Source: Clostridia bacterium | Lineage (GTDB): Bacteria > Bacillota > Clostridia > Christensenellales > Aristaeellaceae | Direction: 5' to 3' | Assembly: GCA_017412715.1 (NCBI GenBank) | Contig: JAFPWU010000030.1 | Span: forward strand, 1-57,374 | DNA length: 57,374 bases | Shown: one piece after another, positions 17,005 through 25,735 of the stretch | How the letters are laid out: every line of letters begins with the position of its first letter | How positions within the stretch are numbered: position 1 is the first letter of the stretch | The notes under the pieces: generated by a model | Told to the model about the DNA's origin: nothing | Databases searched by the model: none | What the model saw: the letters and a program-made list of their open reading frames with translations, nothing else | Translations under genes and position numbers: made by a program

Positions 17005-17898
17005 TCATTCCGGCGAACTGAGCACCAGCGCCCATACCTTGTTGTCAAGCCCGTGATCCCCCTGGCGGATCCGCTCGATCGTCTCCTGAGAGGGGGGCGC
17101 GTCCGGCGGAAAGCAGACCCGGGCGTTCGGGTCAATCGGATTGGGCAGCGGGATTCCGGTTTCGAAAACCGCGGTCTCCGCCGTATGGACCGCCTTCCGG
17201 ATGAATTCATGATCAAAGGGCTCGATATAATGCCCGCTCAGGATCTGCTCGAAGGGCAGGGCGTCCAGCTTCTTCAGCCCTTCGATAAACTTTTTCCTTC
17301 CGGCGGAACCCCGGCCGAAGCAGAGGGTGCAGGCGAAAACCGCGTCTCCGGTATAGAGGATTTTCTTCTCCTCCAGGTAATAGGCCCGGCCCCCGAGGGA
17401 ATGGCCCGAAATGGCGAAAACGCTCAGATGCAGGCCGCCGAGGTCGAATCTTTCCCCCTCCTCGCAGGGAACCAGCTCCCCCGCTCCCCGGTTCAGATAT
17501 TCCTCCCTGTCCATTCCCGCCACGGATTCCGGCCCGAGCCGGGCGATCCGATCGTCCCAGCTGTGAACCCGGAAGGCGGCATAATTGCTCTTTCGGGCGG
17601 CTTCGATATCCTCGCGGCCCATATGCACCGGCAGTCCGAAGGGGGCGTTGCCTCCCACATGGTCCACATGGCAGTGGGTATTGAACAGAAGCAGCGGCTT
17701 ATCCGTCAGCTTCCGCACCGCCTCCGGCAGATCCCCGAAGCCGAAGCCGGTATCGATCACCGCGGCCTTTTCGCTGCCGATGATCAGCTCCGTATTGCAG
17801 TATTGCCGGTCCACCAGAATCCTGTACACCCCGTCGGTCACCTTCAGATAGCTGAACGTGGGGTCCAGCGGAACCTGATTCTTCAGATCCAGATTCAT
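17005..17898 (-). CDS. Metallo-beta-lactamase-fold hydrolase
   Basis: 297 residues. Has the di-metal motif THCHVDH (H75, H77, D79, H80), GHSLGG for the next His and TGDAVF for the bridging Asp, plus SGHYIEP near the end. A glyoxalase-II-like hydrolase acting in the cytoplasm. Its start overlaps the stop of the permease gene by four bases, so it belongs to the sugar operon. A role on an acyl, lactone or ester sugar derivative is plausible but not shown. Confidence 0.78.
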   Translation of the reverse strand: MNLDLKNQVPLDPTFSYLKVTDGVYRILVDRQYCNTELIIGSEKAAVIDTGFGFGDLPEAVRKLTDKPLLLFNTHCHVDHVGGNAPFGLPVHMGREDIEAARKSNYAAFRVHSWDDRIARLGPESVAGMDREEYLNRGAGELVPCEEGERFDLGGLHLSVFAISGHSLGGRAYYLEEKKILYTGDAVFACTLCFGRGSAGRKKFIEGLKKLDALPFEQILSGHYIEPFDHEFIRKAVHTAETAVFETGIPLPNPIDPNARVCFPPDAPPSQETIERIRQGDHGLDNKVWALVLSSPE

Positions 17899-18776
17899 CC
17901 CTTAACACCTCCAATGACAATTCCCTTGATAAAGCCCTTCTGGAAAAACGGATAGACGAGAAGCATCGGCAGCATGGCAAAGACGGAAATCGCCATCCGG
18001 GCCCCGACGCTGGGAATATTCATCCCCTGCTTGAAGAGCTCGTCCGCCGTGCTGTTCTTCAGGGCGTCCGCGGAGGACTGAATCCGGTTCAGCAGATTCT
18101 GAATCGTGAACAGATCCGTCCGGCGGACCAGGTAATACAGCCCGTTCTGCCAGTCGTTCCAGTAGGCCAGGCCGCTCATAAACCCCACCGTCGCCAGAAT
18201 CGGGAGGGACATGGGGATCACGATGCGGAAAAAGATGCAGCTCTGGGACGCGCCGTCGATTTCGCCGGCGTCCAGGATCTCCCTGGGGATGTTGGTGGTC
18301 AGATACGTTCGGACCAGAATCACCGAAAATCCGTTCATCAGCAGCCCGGGAACGATCAGCGCCCAGATCGTATCCTTGATATGAAAGGTCTGGGAATACA
18401 CCAGGTAGGTCGGAATCAGTCCGCCGTTGAACAGCATGGTGAAGAAAATAAAGAAGGAGAAAAATCCCCGTCCGGGCAGCTCGGGCTTCGACAGCGGATA
18501 GGCCAGGAGCGTAGTGATCAGAATGCTGCAGGCAGTGCCCGCAAAGGTCACCACGAAGGACAGCAGATAGGCCCTCAGCAGCTGATCCTTGGACGTCAGC
18601 AGATATCGGTAGGCATCCAGGCTGATTTCCGAAGGGAAAAGGGAATAGCCGTAGAGATACAGCGCCTTCTCCGACGTAAAGGAGGAGGTAACGACCAGAA
18701 TCAGCGGAACGACGCAGAGCAGGGAAAGCAGGATCAGAATGATCAGGGCGGCCCGCTCCAGTCCTTTGCTTCTCAC
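17895..18776 (-). CDS. CUT1 ABC sugar permease, YtcP/LplC-like
   Basis: 293 residues, about six membrane segments, with the cytoplasmic coupling loop DAGEIDGASQSCIFFRIVIP (the EAA motif that contacts the ATPase). It pairs with the permease at 18792-19727. No ATPase gene is present in the locus; CUT1 systems of this type usually share a general MsmX/MsiK-like ATPase encoded elsewhere. Confidence 0.87.
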   Translation of the reverse strand: MRSKGLERAALIILILLSLLCVVPLILVVTSSFTSEKALYLYGYSLFPSEISLDAYRYLLTSKDQLLRAYLLSFVVTFAGTACSILITTLLAYPLSKPELPGRGFFSFFIFFTMLFNGGLIPTYLVYSQTFHIKDTIWALIVPGLLMNGFSVILVRTYLTTNIPREILDAGEIDGASQSCIFFRIVIPMSLPILATVGFMSGLAYWNDWQNGLYYLVRRTDLFTIQNLLNRIQSSADALKNSTADELFKQGMNIPSVGARMAISVFAMLPMLLVYPFFQKGFIKGIVIGGVKG

Positions 18777-18791
18777 GTGTCTCCCCCCCTC

Positions 18792-19727
18792 TCAGAACAG
18801 CGCGCTCTCAGCTTCGATCCGGCGGACGACGGCGTTGGCCGTCAGCACGCAGACGAAGCCGGCAATCGACTGGATGAAGCCTGCCGCGGACGCCCGGCCC
18901 AGATTGTTCTCCTCCATCAGCCCCCTGTACACATAGGTATCGATGGTGCAGGTGGTGTTGTACAGCATGCCCGAATTCATCGGCACCTGATAGAAGAGGC
19001 CGAAATCCGAATAGAAGATATGCCCGATGGAGAAAAGGGTCAGCGTAATGATGACATGCTTGAGCAGCGGCAGCGTGATTCTGAAGATGCACTGGAACTT
19101 GTTGGCGCCGTCCACCAGCGCCGCCTCATACAGCGCCCCATCGAAGCCGACGATGGTCGCGTAATAGATGATGCTGCTGTAGCCGAATGATTTCCACAGA
19201 TAGACCGCGGTGATGATATACGGCCAGTGCTTATCCTCCGTATACCAGGAGACCGGAGCAATCCCAAGGGGCCTCAGAATGGAGCCGTTGATCATGCCGT
19301 ATTCCCCCCCGAAGAGGGCGTAGACGATATAGGCGATAATCACATAGCTCATCAGGTGCGGAATCAGGATCAGGGTCTGAAAGGTCTGCTGCATCCGCTT
19401 GCTCCGCAGCTCATTCAGCAGGACCGCCACCGCAATGGAAAGCACCGTTCCGAGCACGATGAAGGCCAGGTTATACAGCAGGGTGTTCCGCAGGAGCAGC
19501 GACAGATCCCGGCTGTTGACCAGGAAGGTGAAATTCTTTACGCCCACCCAGGGGCTTCCCCATACGCCTTTGGTATACTTGAATTTTTCAAAGGCCATCA
19601 TCAGCCCCGGCATGGGCATATAGTTGTTGATCACCAGATAAACCAGCCCCGGAACCATCATCACATAAAGCGGAAGAAAGCGCTTCAGGGGAAGCTTTTT
19701 CCGGAGCGGTTTCATTTTCATCGTCAT
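18792..19727 (-). CDS. CUT1 ABC sugar permease, YteP/LplB-like
   Basis: 311 residues, about six membrane segments, with the coupling-loop motif EAALVDGANKFQCIFRITLP. The protein type (PGLVYLVINNYMPMPGLMMA near the N-terminus) matches the permeases that, with DUF3502-type binding proteins, import pectin-derived (rhamnogalacturonan) oligosaccharides in Bacillus. Located 19 bases downstream of the esterase gene. Confidence 0.87.
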   Translation of the reverse strand: MTMKMKPLRKKLPLKRFLPLYVMMVPGLVYLVINNYMPMPGLMMAFEKFKYTKGVWGSPWVGVKNFTFLVNSRDLSLLLRNTLLYNLAFIVLGTVLSIAVAVLLNELRSKRMQQTFQTLILIPHLMSYVIIAYIVYALFGGEYGMINGSILRPLGIAPVSWYTEDKHWPYIITAVYLWKSFGYSSIIYYATIVGFDGALYEAALVDGANKFQCIFRITLPLLKHVIITLTLFSIGHIFYSDFGLFYQVPMNSGMLYNTTCTIDTYVYRGLMEENNLGRASAAGFIQSIAGFVCVLTANAVVRRIEAESALF

Positions 19728-19746
19728 GATGAAAGCCTCCCTGCCC

Positions 19747-21312
19747 TCATTTCAGGCCGTGGGAAACGGCGAAAGCATCCAGCAGCACCTTCATGACCGG
19801 GGAGGGATCTGCTTTTGTCCGCTCCGCTGTTTCTCCGAATTCCATCCGCCAGGGCGTATCCTCGCCAAGCCTGGGCCAGTTTGGAAGCATTTTTCCGTCG
19901 GTGCCCATCCCGTTGGGATTCCCCGTTCTCATGAAGTTCGCCCAGTAGTCGCACATCTGCCGGGACAGATCGTAATGCTTTCCGGTGAATACCCGCCAGC
20001 ACTTGGCCAGATTCTCAAAATAGAACCAGATGTCGCTGGAATGGAAGCAGCCGGGATGATCCCAGCCGGGAATCTCCGCCGAGAAGCGGCCCATCCAGAC
20101 CGGGCTCTCCAGGGATTTCGCCATGGCATGCCCCGCCATTTCGATTCCGGAGACCGCCGCCGCGTCCAGAATGGCTTCCGGATCCTCCAGCCCCTCAAAC
20201 AGCTTCAGGAAGGCGTTCCGATCCAGGCCTTCCAGGCCGGCCGCCAGCTTTTCCAGGTCCTCCCTGGACTTCAGATTCCGGGGCCGCATGATCATCTCGA
20301 TATCCGTCGAAGTCATGAACACGGGACAGTCGATATGTCCGGGCTGGAGGAACCATTCATAGGCGGGGCCGTTCATATACACGCCGTCGATCACGGAATC
20401 AAACCAATGGGGCGGCATCTGATTGGCCGCTTCCAGAATCGCCTCCGCCGGGATCTTCCGGGCTTCCTCGATCGTGCGGACCCCCAGTTTTTCCAGGAAG
20501 ACTTTTCCGTGTTCCTCTCCGCCGGCCAGATCCGTTCCGAAGATGAATTTCGGCGCATAGGCGGGAATGAAAACCGCGCTTTCCAGCACCGCCCGCCGGA
20601 ACAGCCCACGGTTAGCCGGATTGGCCAGATGCACGCAGACGCTCATGCCGCCGGAGGACTGACCGCCGATCGTGATATTCCCCGGATCCCCGCCGAAGGC
20701 CGCGATATTCCGTTTGACCCATTTCATCGCAAACTGCTGATCCAGGAAGCCGAAATTGGCGGGCGCGGCGGGATCCTCCCGGGTCAGATCCGGATGGCTC
20801 AGGAATCCGAACGCGTTCAGCCGATAATTCACCGTGACCACGACCACCCCGCGGCGGGCAATTCTCTCTCCGTCAAACTCCATCTCCGCCGTATTGCCGA
20901 CCTGCAGTCCGCCCCCGAAGAACCAGACGAAAACCGGCAGATTTCCGGGTTTCTTTACGGGATCGTCCTCATGCTTCCTGTACTGTTCCGCATCCCCGAC
21001 CGCGTATCCGTCGGCCGGCGCCCAGACGTTCAGGTACAGGCAGTCCTCGCTCATAGGCAGATCAAAGTCCACCGCCCATTCCCGGGACCAGAAATTGTCC
21101 CGCCCCGGCTTCCCCTTATCCTGCATGGAGATCGGGCCGAATTCGTAAGCCTTCAGCTCCCCTTCCCAGTCCTGGCAGGGCTGAGGCGCGCGCCACCGGT
21201 TTTCGCCCACGGGCGGAGCCGCGAAAGGAATCCCCTTGAAACTGGTAATCCGGGGATCCGAAGCCGGAAGGCCCCTGATCAGGCCGTTTTCTGTGCGTAC
21301 AACACGGTTCAT
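19747..21312 (-). CDS. Type-B carboxylesterase
   Basis: 521 residues of the para-nitrobenzyl/carboxylesterase type: SEDCLYLNVWAP, the oxyanion-hole segment VFVWFFGGGLQVGN, YRLNAFGFL, and the nucleophile elbow GGQSSGG with Ser219. Most family members have GESAGG; the E-to-Q and A-to-S changes next to the nucleophile are unusual but keep G-x-S-x-G. No signal peptide, so it would act on imported substrates, for example acetyl or methyl esters on pectic oligosaccharides (inference from context). GGGGAGGTTAGTTT precedes the ATG. First gene of the operon facing the LacI regulator. Confidence 0.85.
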   Translation of the reverse strand: MNRVVRTENGLIRGLPASDPRITSFKGIPFAAPPVGENRWRAPQPCQDWEGELKAYEFGPISMQDKGKPGRDNFWSREWAVDFDLPMSEDCLYLNVWAPADGYAVGDAEQYRKHEDDPVKKPGNLPVFVWFFGGGLQVGNTAEMEFDGERIARRGVVVVTVNYRLNAFGFLSHPDLTREDPAAPANFGFLDQQFAMKWVKRNIAAFGGDPGNITIGGQSSGGMSVCVHLANPANRGLFRRAVLESAVFIPAYAPKFIFGTDLAGGEEHGKVFLEKLGVRTIEEARKIPAEAILEAANQMPPHWFDSVIDGVYMNGPAYEWFLQPGHIDCPVFMTSTDIEMIMRPRNLKSREDLEKLAAGLEGLDRNAFLKLFEGLEDPEAILDAAAVSGIEMAGHAMAKSLESPVWMGRFSAEIPGWDHPGCFHSSDIWFYFENLAKCWRVFTGKHYDLSRQMCDYWANFMRTGNPNGMGTDGKMLPNWPRLGEDTPWRMEFGETAERTKADPSPVMKVLLDAFAVSHGLK

Positions 21313-21336
21313 AAACTAACCTCCCCTGTCATTGAT

Positions 21337-21348
21337 ATTTTGCAAAAT
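21337..21348. promoter_or_regulatory. Palindromic operator candidate, esterase side
   Basis: ATTTTGCAAAAT is a perfect 12-bp palindrome with a central CG-type axis (GC), 25 bases before the esterase start. It shares the TTTGCA half with the dyad at 21486-21523 beside the LacI gene. LacI-family operators are short palindromes, so both are candidate sites for the divergent regulator. Confidence 0.55.
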
Positions 21349-21485
21349 CGTTTTTGCTTTCTGCTGACCTTATTATAGCCACAACCCCGCCCGCTGTCAA
21401 TCCCTTTTGGGGATTCTTTTTGTATCCGACCGTATTCATCCCAGAAAGCACAATTCATTTTGTCGGTCAAAATAGCAAAAACATA

Positions 21486-21526
21486 TTTGCATATCTATTG
21501 ACATCCGCCGGCATTTATGCAAAGAT
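21486..21526 (+). promoter_or_regulatory. Promoter of the LacI-family gene with overlapping operator dyad
   Basis: TTGACA (21498-21503) and AAAGAT (21521-21526) are 17 bases apart. TTTGCATA (21486-21493) and TATGCAAA (21516-21523) form a perfect 8-bp dyad that straddles the promoter, suggesting the regulator represses its own transcription. Confidence 0.55.
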
Positions 21527-21597
21527 ACCTGTTGGGGATACAGACCTGAATCAATAAAGGACGGATGCCGGCATACCACCGCCGGGCGGGATGAATC

Positions 21598-22617
21598 ATG
21601 GAAAAGAACAGGGTAGGCTTAAAGGAAATCGCAGAGCTTTCCGGCATGAGCGTCGGAAACGTTTCCATGGTCCTGCGCGGTCTGGGAGATGAAGCCCGGA
21701 TCAGCAAGGCCAGCCAGGAAAAGATTCAGAACGCCGCCAGGCAGCTGAATTACAAGCCCAACGTATACGCGAAACGGCTGCGGATGAAGGCGGATCGCAT
21801 GATCGTCGCCGTCTTTTTCGCCTCCTCCCGGCATCTCTCCGTGATGGGGGCCTTCTTCTCCGGTATTCATGAGCTGTTAAGCGGAACCGGAGACATGAAG
21901 CCGGAGATCACCCTCTATCCCTATACTCAGGGCCAGCTGGACAGGATGGACTCCGTGATTCGCGAAGAGTGCTTCAACGGCGCCATTTTTATGGGGATGT
22001 CCTCCGAGGATATGGACTATCTCGAAACCGTCCGGATCGATACGCCCATCGTTGTGTTCAACCGCATTTCAAAGATCCATCACTACGTCTACGCGGACAA
22101 TCAGAACGTCGGGGAGCTGGCCGCGAGGCTTTTCTCCCGGGCCGGAGACGCCGGAGTCTGCCTTGTTTCCGGCCGGAAGCTGTCCACCGCCGGCAGGGAG
22201 CGCCGGGACGGTTTCATCGGGGAATGCGCCCGCCTCGGGATCCCGCTGCCCCCGGAAAGGATTCTGCAGGTCACGCCGGGCTATGAAGGCGGCCGGGAAG
22301 CGGCGGAAGCCGTCGCCGCCTTCGGGGATTCCTGCCGGGCCGTTTTCTTCTCCGACGATCAGATGGGAATCAGCGCGCTGCATGAGCTGCTGATCCGGGG
22401 GATCCGGGTGCCGGAGCAGATCAAAATCATCTGCTACAACGGCTCCAACAGCGATATGTATTCCATTCCCTCCCTGTCCAATATCCGGATTCCGCTGGAG
22501 GAGATCAGCAGGGACTGCCTGGTCCTGCTGGACAAGGCGATCCGGAATCCCGAAAGCGGACAGATGAATATCGTCCATAAGCCGATTCTGATCCTTCGGG
22601 AAAGCACTGGCGCATAG
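21598..22617 (+). CDS. LacI-family transcriptional regulator
   Basis: 339 residues. N-terminal helix-turn-helix (GLKEIAELSGMSVGNVSMVL) and hinge helix region (ASQEKIQNAARQLNYKPN), then a periplasmic-binding-protein-like effector domain. It is divergent from the esterase-ABC operon and upstream of the PL11 lyase, with shared TTTGCA-type palindromes in the 285-base intergenic region. It likely represses the pectin-oligosaccharide genes until an inducer sugar binds. Confidence 0.88.
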   Translation: MEKNRVGLKEIAELSGMSVGNVSMVLRGLGDEARISKASQEKIQNAARQLNYKPNVYAKRLRMKADRMIVAVFFASSRHLSVMGAFFSGIHELLSGTGDMKPEITLYPYTQGQLDRMDSVIREECFNGAIFMGMSSEDMDYLETVRIDTPIVVFNRISKIHHYVYADNQNVGELAARLFSRAGDAGVCLVSGRKLSTAGRERRDGFIGECARLGIPLPPERILQVTPGYEGGREAAEAVAAFGDSCRAVFFSDDQMGISALHELLIRGIRVPEQIKIICYNGSNSDMYSIPSLSNIRIPLEEISRDCLVLLDKAIRNPESGQMNIVHKPILILRESTGA

Positions 22618-22703
22618 CCGGCGCGGATTTCCCCGAAATCAATTCCCGCTGTTTCTCTGAACCTCAGCGCAGGCTTCAGGGCTTACGAGGACCGATGGAC
22701 GCA

Positions 22704-22734
22704 GCCTGTCCCCCGCGGACAGGCCGCTTTTTTT
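22704..22734 (+). terminator. Rho-independent terminator after the LacI gene
   Basis: GCCTGTCC (22704-22711) and GGACAGGC (22717-22724) with a short loop, then CGC and seven T residues. Confidence 0.8.
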
Positions 22735-22752
22735 CATGCAGGAAGAAAACAT

Positions 22753-22789
22753 CGAAAGCGATTCCATCTCCCGCCGTTTGTGATATACT
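22753..22789 (+). promoter_or_regulatory. Extended -10 promoter with cre-like site before the PL11 gene
   Basis: TGATATACT (22781-22789) is an extended -10 box. CGAAAGCGATTCCA (22753-22766) matches the CcpA catabolite-repression consensus at about 12 of 14 positions and overlaps the weak -35 position. Carbon-catabolite control is inferred. Confidence 0.45.
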
Positions 22790-22869
22790 GTTTCCGCAAG
22801 AAAAAACACCCGGCATTTGTAAAAAAACCTTCCGGAAAATGAGGATCAGAACAGGATCAGGAAAGAGGG

Positions 22870-25701
22870 ATGAACAGCATGCGGAAAATGGAACGGCTGA
22901 ACCGGGGGCTGATTGCGGCCCGGCTGGAAAAGGGCATGTATCTGAGCTGGCGATATCTGGGCAACGAGCCGGACGGCATCGCCTGGCGGATTTACCGGAA
23001 CCGCGGAACCTGGGAAAAGCTGGCGGACATCCTGCCCCGGGACGTAGCCCCGGAGAGCCATTACCCGGAGAATCCCGGCATCGTAAAGAAGAACACCACC
23101 CCCTGCTGCTACATCGATCCGGAGGGCACGCCGGAGGACCGGTACGCGGTCTGCCCCGTGATCGACGGGGTGGAAGGCGCCCGGGAGGAGCCCATGCTGC
23201 CGGTGCTGGAGCCGCTGGCTGGGGCGGAAGGCCAGGCCTTCCGGGCCGCGGTGCACCGGATTCCCATGTGCCCGCCGCCGGAAAGGGTGCCGCTGGCGCA
23301 TTTCAGCTACCGCGGCGTATCCGTGGGCCCCGGGTGCAAGCCGGATCCCGCGGTCTTCCGGCTGGAGAACGGCGAGGACTGGTACCGGGTGGATATGGAT
23401 CTGCTGCGGTCCTTCCGGGAACCCTATGAGAACGGGGAAATTGTAACCCTGGAATGGCTGGACGGAATCCGCGGGAAGCTGGAGGCATATCTCGGCGAAC
23501 CCCTGGCGCTGCACGGCAGCCTGGAAAATGGACGGATCCCTGAGGATCTGTACCGGGAGCTGGAAGCCGCGTTCATCCGGTACGTCCGGCAGCTGGACAG
23601 CGGAGAATCGCTGCCCTTCGCCCGCACTGCGGAGGGCGCGATCGAGACATCCCTGTCCGCCGCCTACCAGACCCAGGACATGAGCGTGGGCGACTTTGAC
23701 GGGGACGGGGAGTACGAGATCGTCGTGAAGTGGCGGGCGGAAAGCCCGGACCCCATGTTCTCGGATCCGATCTACCGGTCCGACTTCAACCTGAGCGCGC
23801 CGGAATACATCGACGTATACAAGCTGAACGGAAAGCTGCTGATGCGCATCGACATGGGCTACAACGTGAAATCCGGCAATGACCACGAAACCATGCTGCA
23901 TGTGCAGGATTTCAACCGGGACGGACGGGCGGAGATCATCCTGAAGAGCGCCCCGGGCACCCGGATCGGCTACTGGGACGAGGCGGAACAGCGCGTCGTT
24001 TACCCCCATGACGAGGCGCACGTGGTGGGCGGCGCCGACGGCCTTCAGTGCACGACGGACCAGTTCATCCGCTATTTCGCGGAGGGCAATGAGGCGGAGC
24101 TGAAAAAGCGCTGGTCGCTGCTCAACAATTTCGATATCTGCTACCGGTCCCCCGTGCGCTCCTCCGACAACGACGGGCCGAACGATCCCGCTCAGAAGGC
24201 CTGGATCAAATCCTACCACATCGGGCCCATGGGCCCGGGGCACCGGGAATACGTCAGCGCCATCGGGTACGACGGAAAGCAGGGCGTGCTGCTGGATACC
24301 GTGGACTACGCCTTCCCCTGGACCCAGGTCGCATCAGACGGGGACAGCTTCGCCCTGGATCCCATGACCCAGCGGGGCAACTTCTGTACGATCGTCACCC
24401 CCCTGCCCGGAGCGGATACCATGGACAGCTACAAGGTGCAGGTCATGCAGAAGAAGGACGGCTATTTCCTGTCCCACCGGTGGAAGTATCCGGTATGGGG
24501 CGACGGCCAGGGCAACCGGGCCAACCGCTACGCGGGGGGCGTCGCCTGCCTGGACGGAGAAAACTACTATGCCGTGATCCAGCGGGGGTATTACCAGCGG
24601 ACGACCTTCGCGGCCTACACGATGCGGGGCTCAAAGCTGATGCCCCCCGCAACCTTTGACTCCGAGGATCCCGCCTGCTGGACGCTGGGCGAGGGACCGG
24701 AGCTTTACCGGGCCCGGGGCAACCACTTCACCGACATGGCGGATATCGACGGGGACGGCCGGGACGAGGTCATCCTGAAGGGCATGAACCTGAAGCTGTC
24801 CGAGGACGGGAAGCATCTGCTTCCCCGGGTCCTCTGCGGGGATATTCTGCCCATGCTGGGCGGAACCGGAAAGCAGCCGGCCTTCGGCGAAAATCTGGCC
24901 ACGGAGGCGATCCGGACCACAGCGGGCAACTTCTGGGCCGGGCTGCAGCACGGAGACCGCAGCGCCCTGCTGCCCGTAAACGCGGAGGGAGACATCCGGC
25001 TCTATTCCGGCACGGAGGAGTATACCCTGGACAACCGGCATACCGGCGAACAGTTCGGCTGGCTGCCCGGACCGGAAGCCCATGACCCGAACAGAGGACT
25101 GAGGTGGCGGGACGGAAAGCTGGTCCGGGAAAGCTCGCTGGTCTTCGGTGAATTTTCCGGGGACGATGACGAGGGCTCCGTGGCCGGAAACTTCTCCAAC
25201 CGCTGGGCCGGCGCCATGGCGGGCGGATCCGAATGCGGCCATCGGGTGCGGAGCCTGGTGGACGGACGGGTGCTGACCGAGACGGACTGCGAGCGGGGCA
25301 TCCCCCAGGGCGAGAACGCCGTGTGGTTCGGGCCGGGGCTGACCCACTGGGCCTGCAACGGGAGCGAAATCCATGTGCCTGATCCGGATACGCTGAAGTT
25401 TGAGCCCTATCTGACGACGGGACTGATTTCCACCGGCGGCAAGAAGACGCCCACGCTGAAGGCGGATCTGTTCGGAGACTGGCGGGAAGAGCTGATCCTG
25501 ACGGACGGAGGGAACCATATCGTCATCGTGCGGACCCTGGCGCCCACCGAATACGGCATCCGCTGCCTGATGCACGATCCCTGGTACCGCAACTCCGCGG
25601 CCAACCAGAACATCTGCTATAACCAGGTGGGATTCGCCTCCTTCTATCTGGGGGACGAAGCGCCGCTGCCGGAGAAAAGGAACGATCTCTGTTTTGAATA
25701 A
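22870..25701 (+). CDS. PL11 rhamnogalacturonan lyase, no signal peptide
   Basis: 943 residues. Polysaccharide lyase family 11 type: N-terminal MERLNRGLIA and YLSWRYLGNEPDGIAWRIYR, then repeated calcium-binding turns DFDGDGEYEI (about residue 275), DFNRDGRAEI (347) and DIDGDGRDEV (624), which belong to the beta-propeller that holds the RG-I backbone. It cleaves rhamnose-galacturonate linkages by beta-elimination. It is longer than the usual 600-odd residues because of an extra segment at about 140-260. No signal peptide is visible, so like B. subtilis YesX it probably works inside the cell on imported oligosaccharides. The start may instead be ATG 22879. Confidence 0.87.
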   Translation: MNSMRKMERLNRGLIAARLEKGMYLSWRYLGNEPDGIAWRIYRNRGTWEKLADILPRDVAPESHYPENPGIVKKNTTPCCYIDPEGTPEDRYAVCPVIDGVEGAREEPMLPVLEPLAGAEGQAFRAAVHRIPMCPPPERVPLAHFSYRGVSVGPGCKPDPAVFRLENGEDWYRVDMDLLRSFREPYENGEIVTLEWLDGIRGKLEAYLGEPLALHGSLENGRIPEDLYRELEAAFIRYVRQLDSGESLPFARTAEGAIETSLSAAYQTQDMSVGDFDGDGEYEIVVKWRAESPDPMFSDPIYRSDFNLSAPEYIDVYKLNGKLLMRIDMGYNVKSGNDHETMLHVQDFNRDGRAEIILKSAPGTRIGYWDEAEQRVVYPHDEAHVVGGADGLQCTTDQFIRYFAEGNEAELKKRWSLLNNFDICYRSPVRSSDNDGPNDPAQKAWIKSYHIGPMGPGHREYVSAIGYDGKQGVLLDTVDYAFPWTQVASDGDSFALDPMTQRGNFCTIVTPLPGADTMDSYKVQVMQKKDGYFLSHRWKYPVWGDGQGNRANRYAGGVACLDGENYYAVIQRGYYQRTTFAAYTMRGSKLMPPATFDSEDPACWTLGEGPELYRARGNHFTDMADIDGDGRDEVILKGMNLKLSEDGKHLLPRVLCGDILPMLGGTGKQPAFGENLATEAIRTTAGNFWAGLQHGDRSALLPVNAEGDIRLYSGTEEYTLDNRHTGEQFGWLPGPEAHDPNRGLRWRDGKLVRESSLVFGEFSGDDDEGSVAGNFSNRWAGAMAGGSECGHRVRSLVDGRVLTETDCERGIPQGENAVWFGPGLTHWACNGSEIHVPDPDTLKFEPYLTTGLISTGGKKTPTLKADLFGDWREELILTDGGNHIVIVRTLAPTEYGIRCLMHDPWYRNSAANQNICYNQVGFASFYLGDEAPLPEKRNDLCFE

Positions 25702-25735
25702 GCGCCGCCGGAGCGCAGAGGAGGAGATGAAACGG

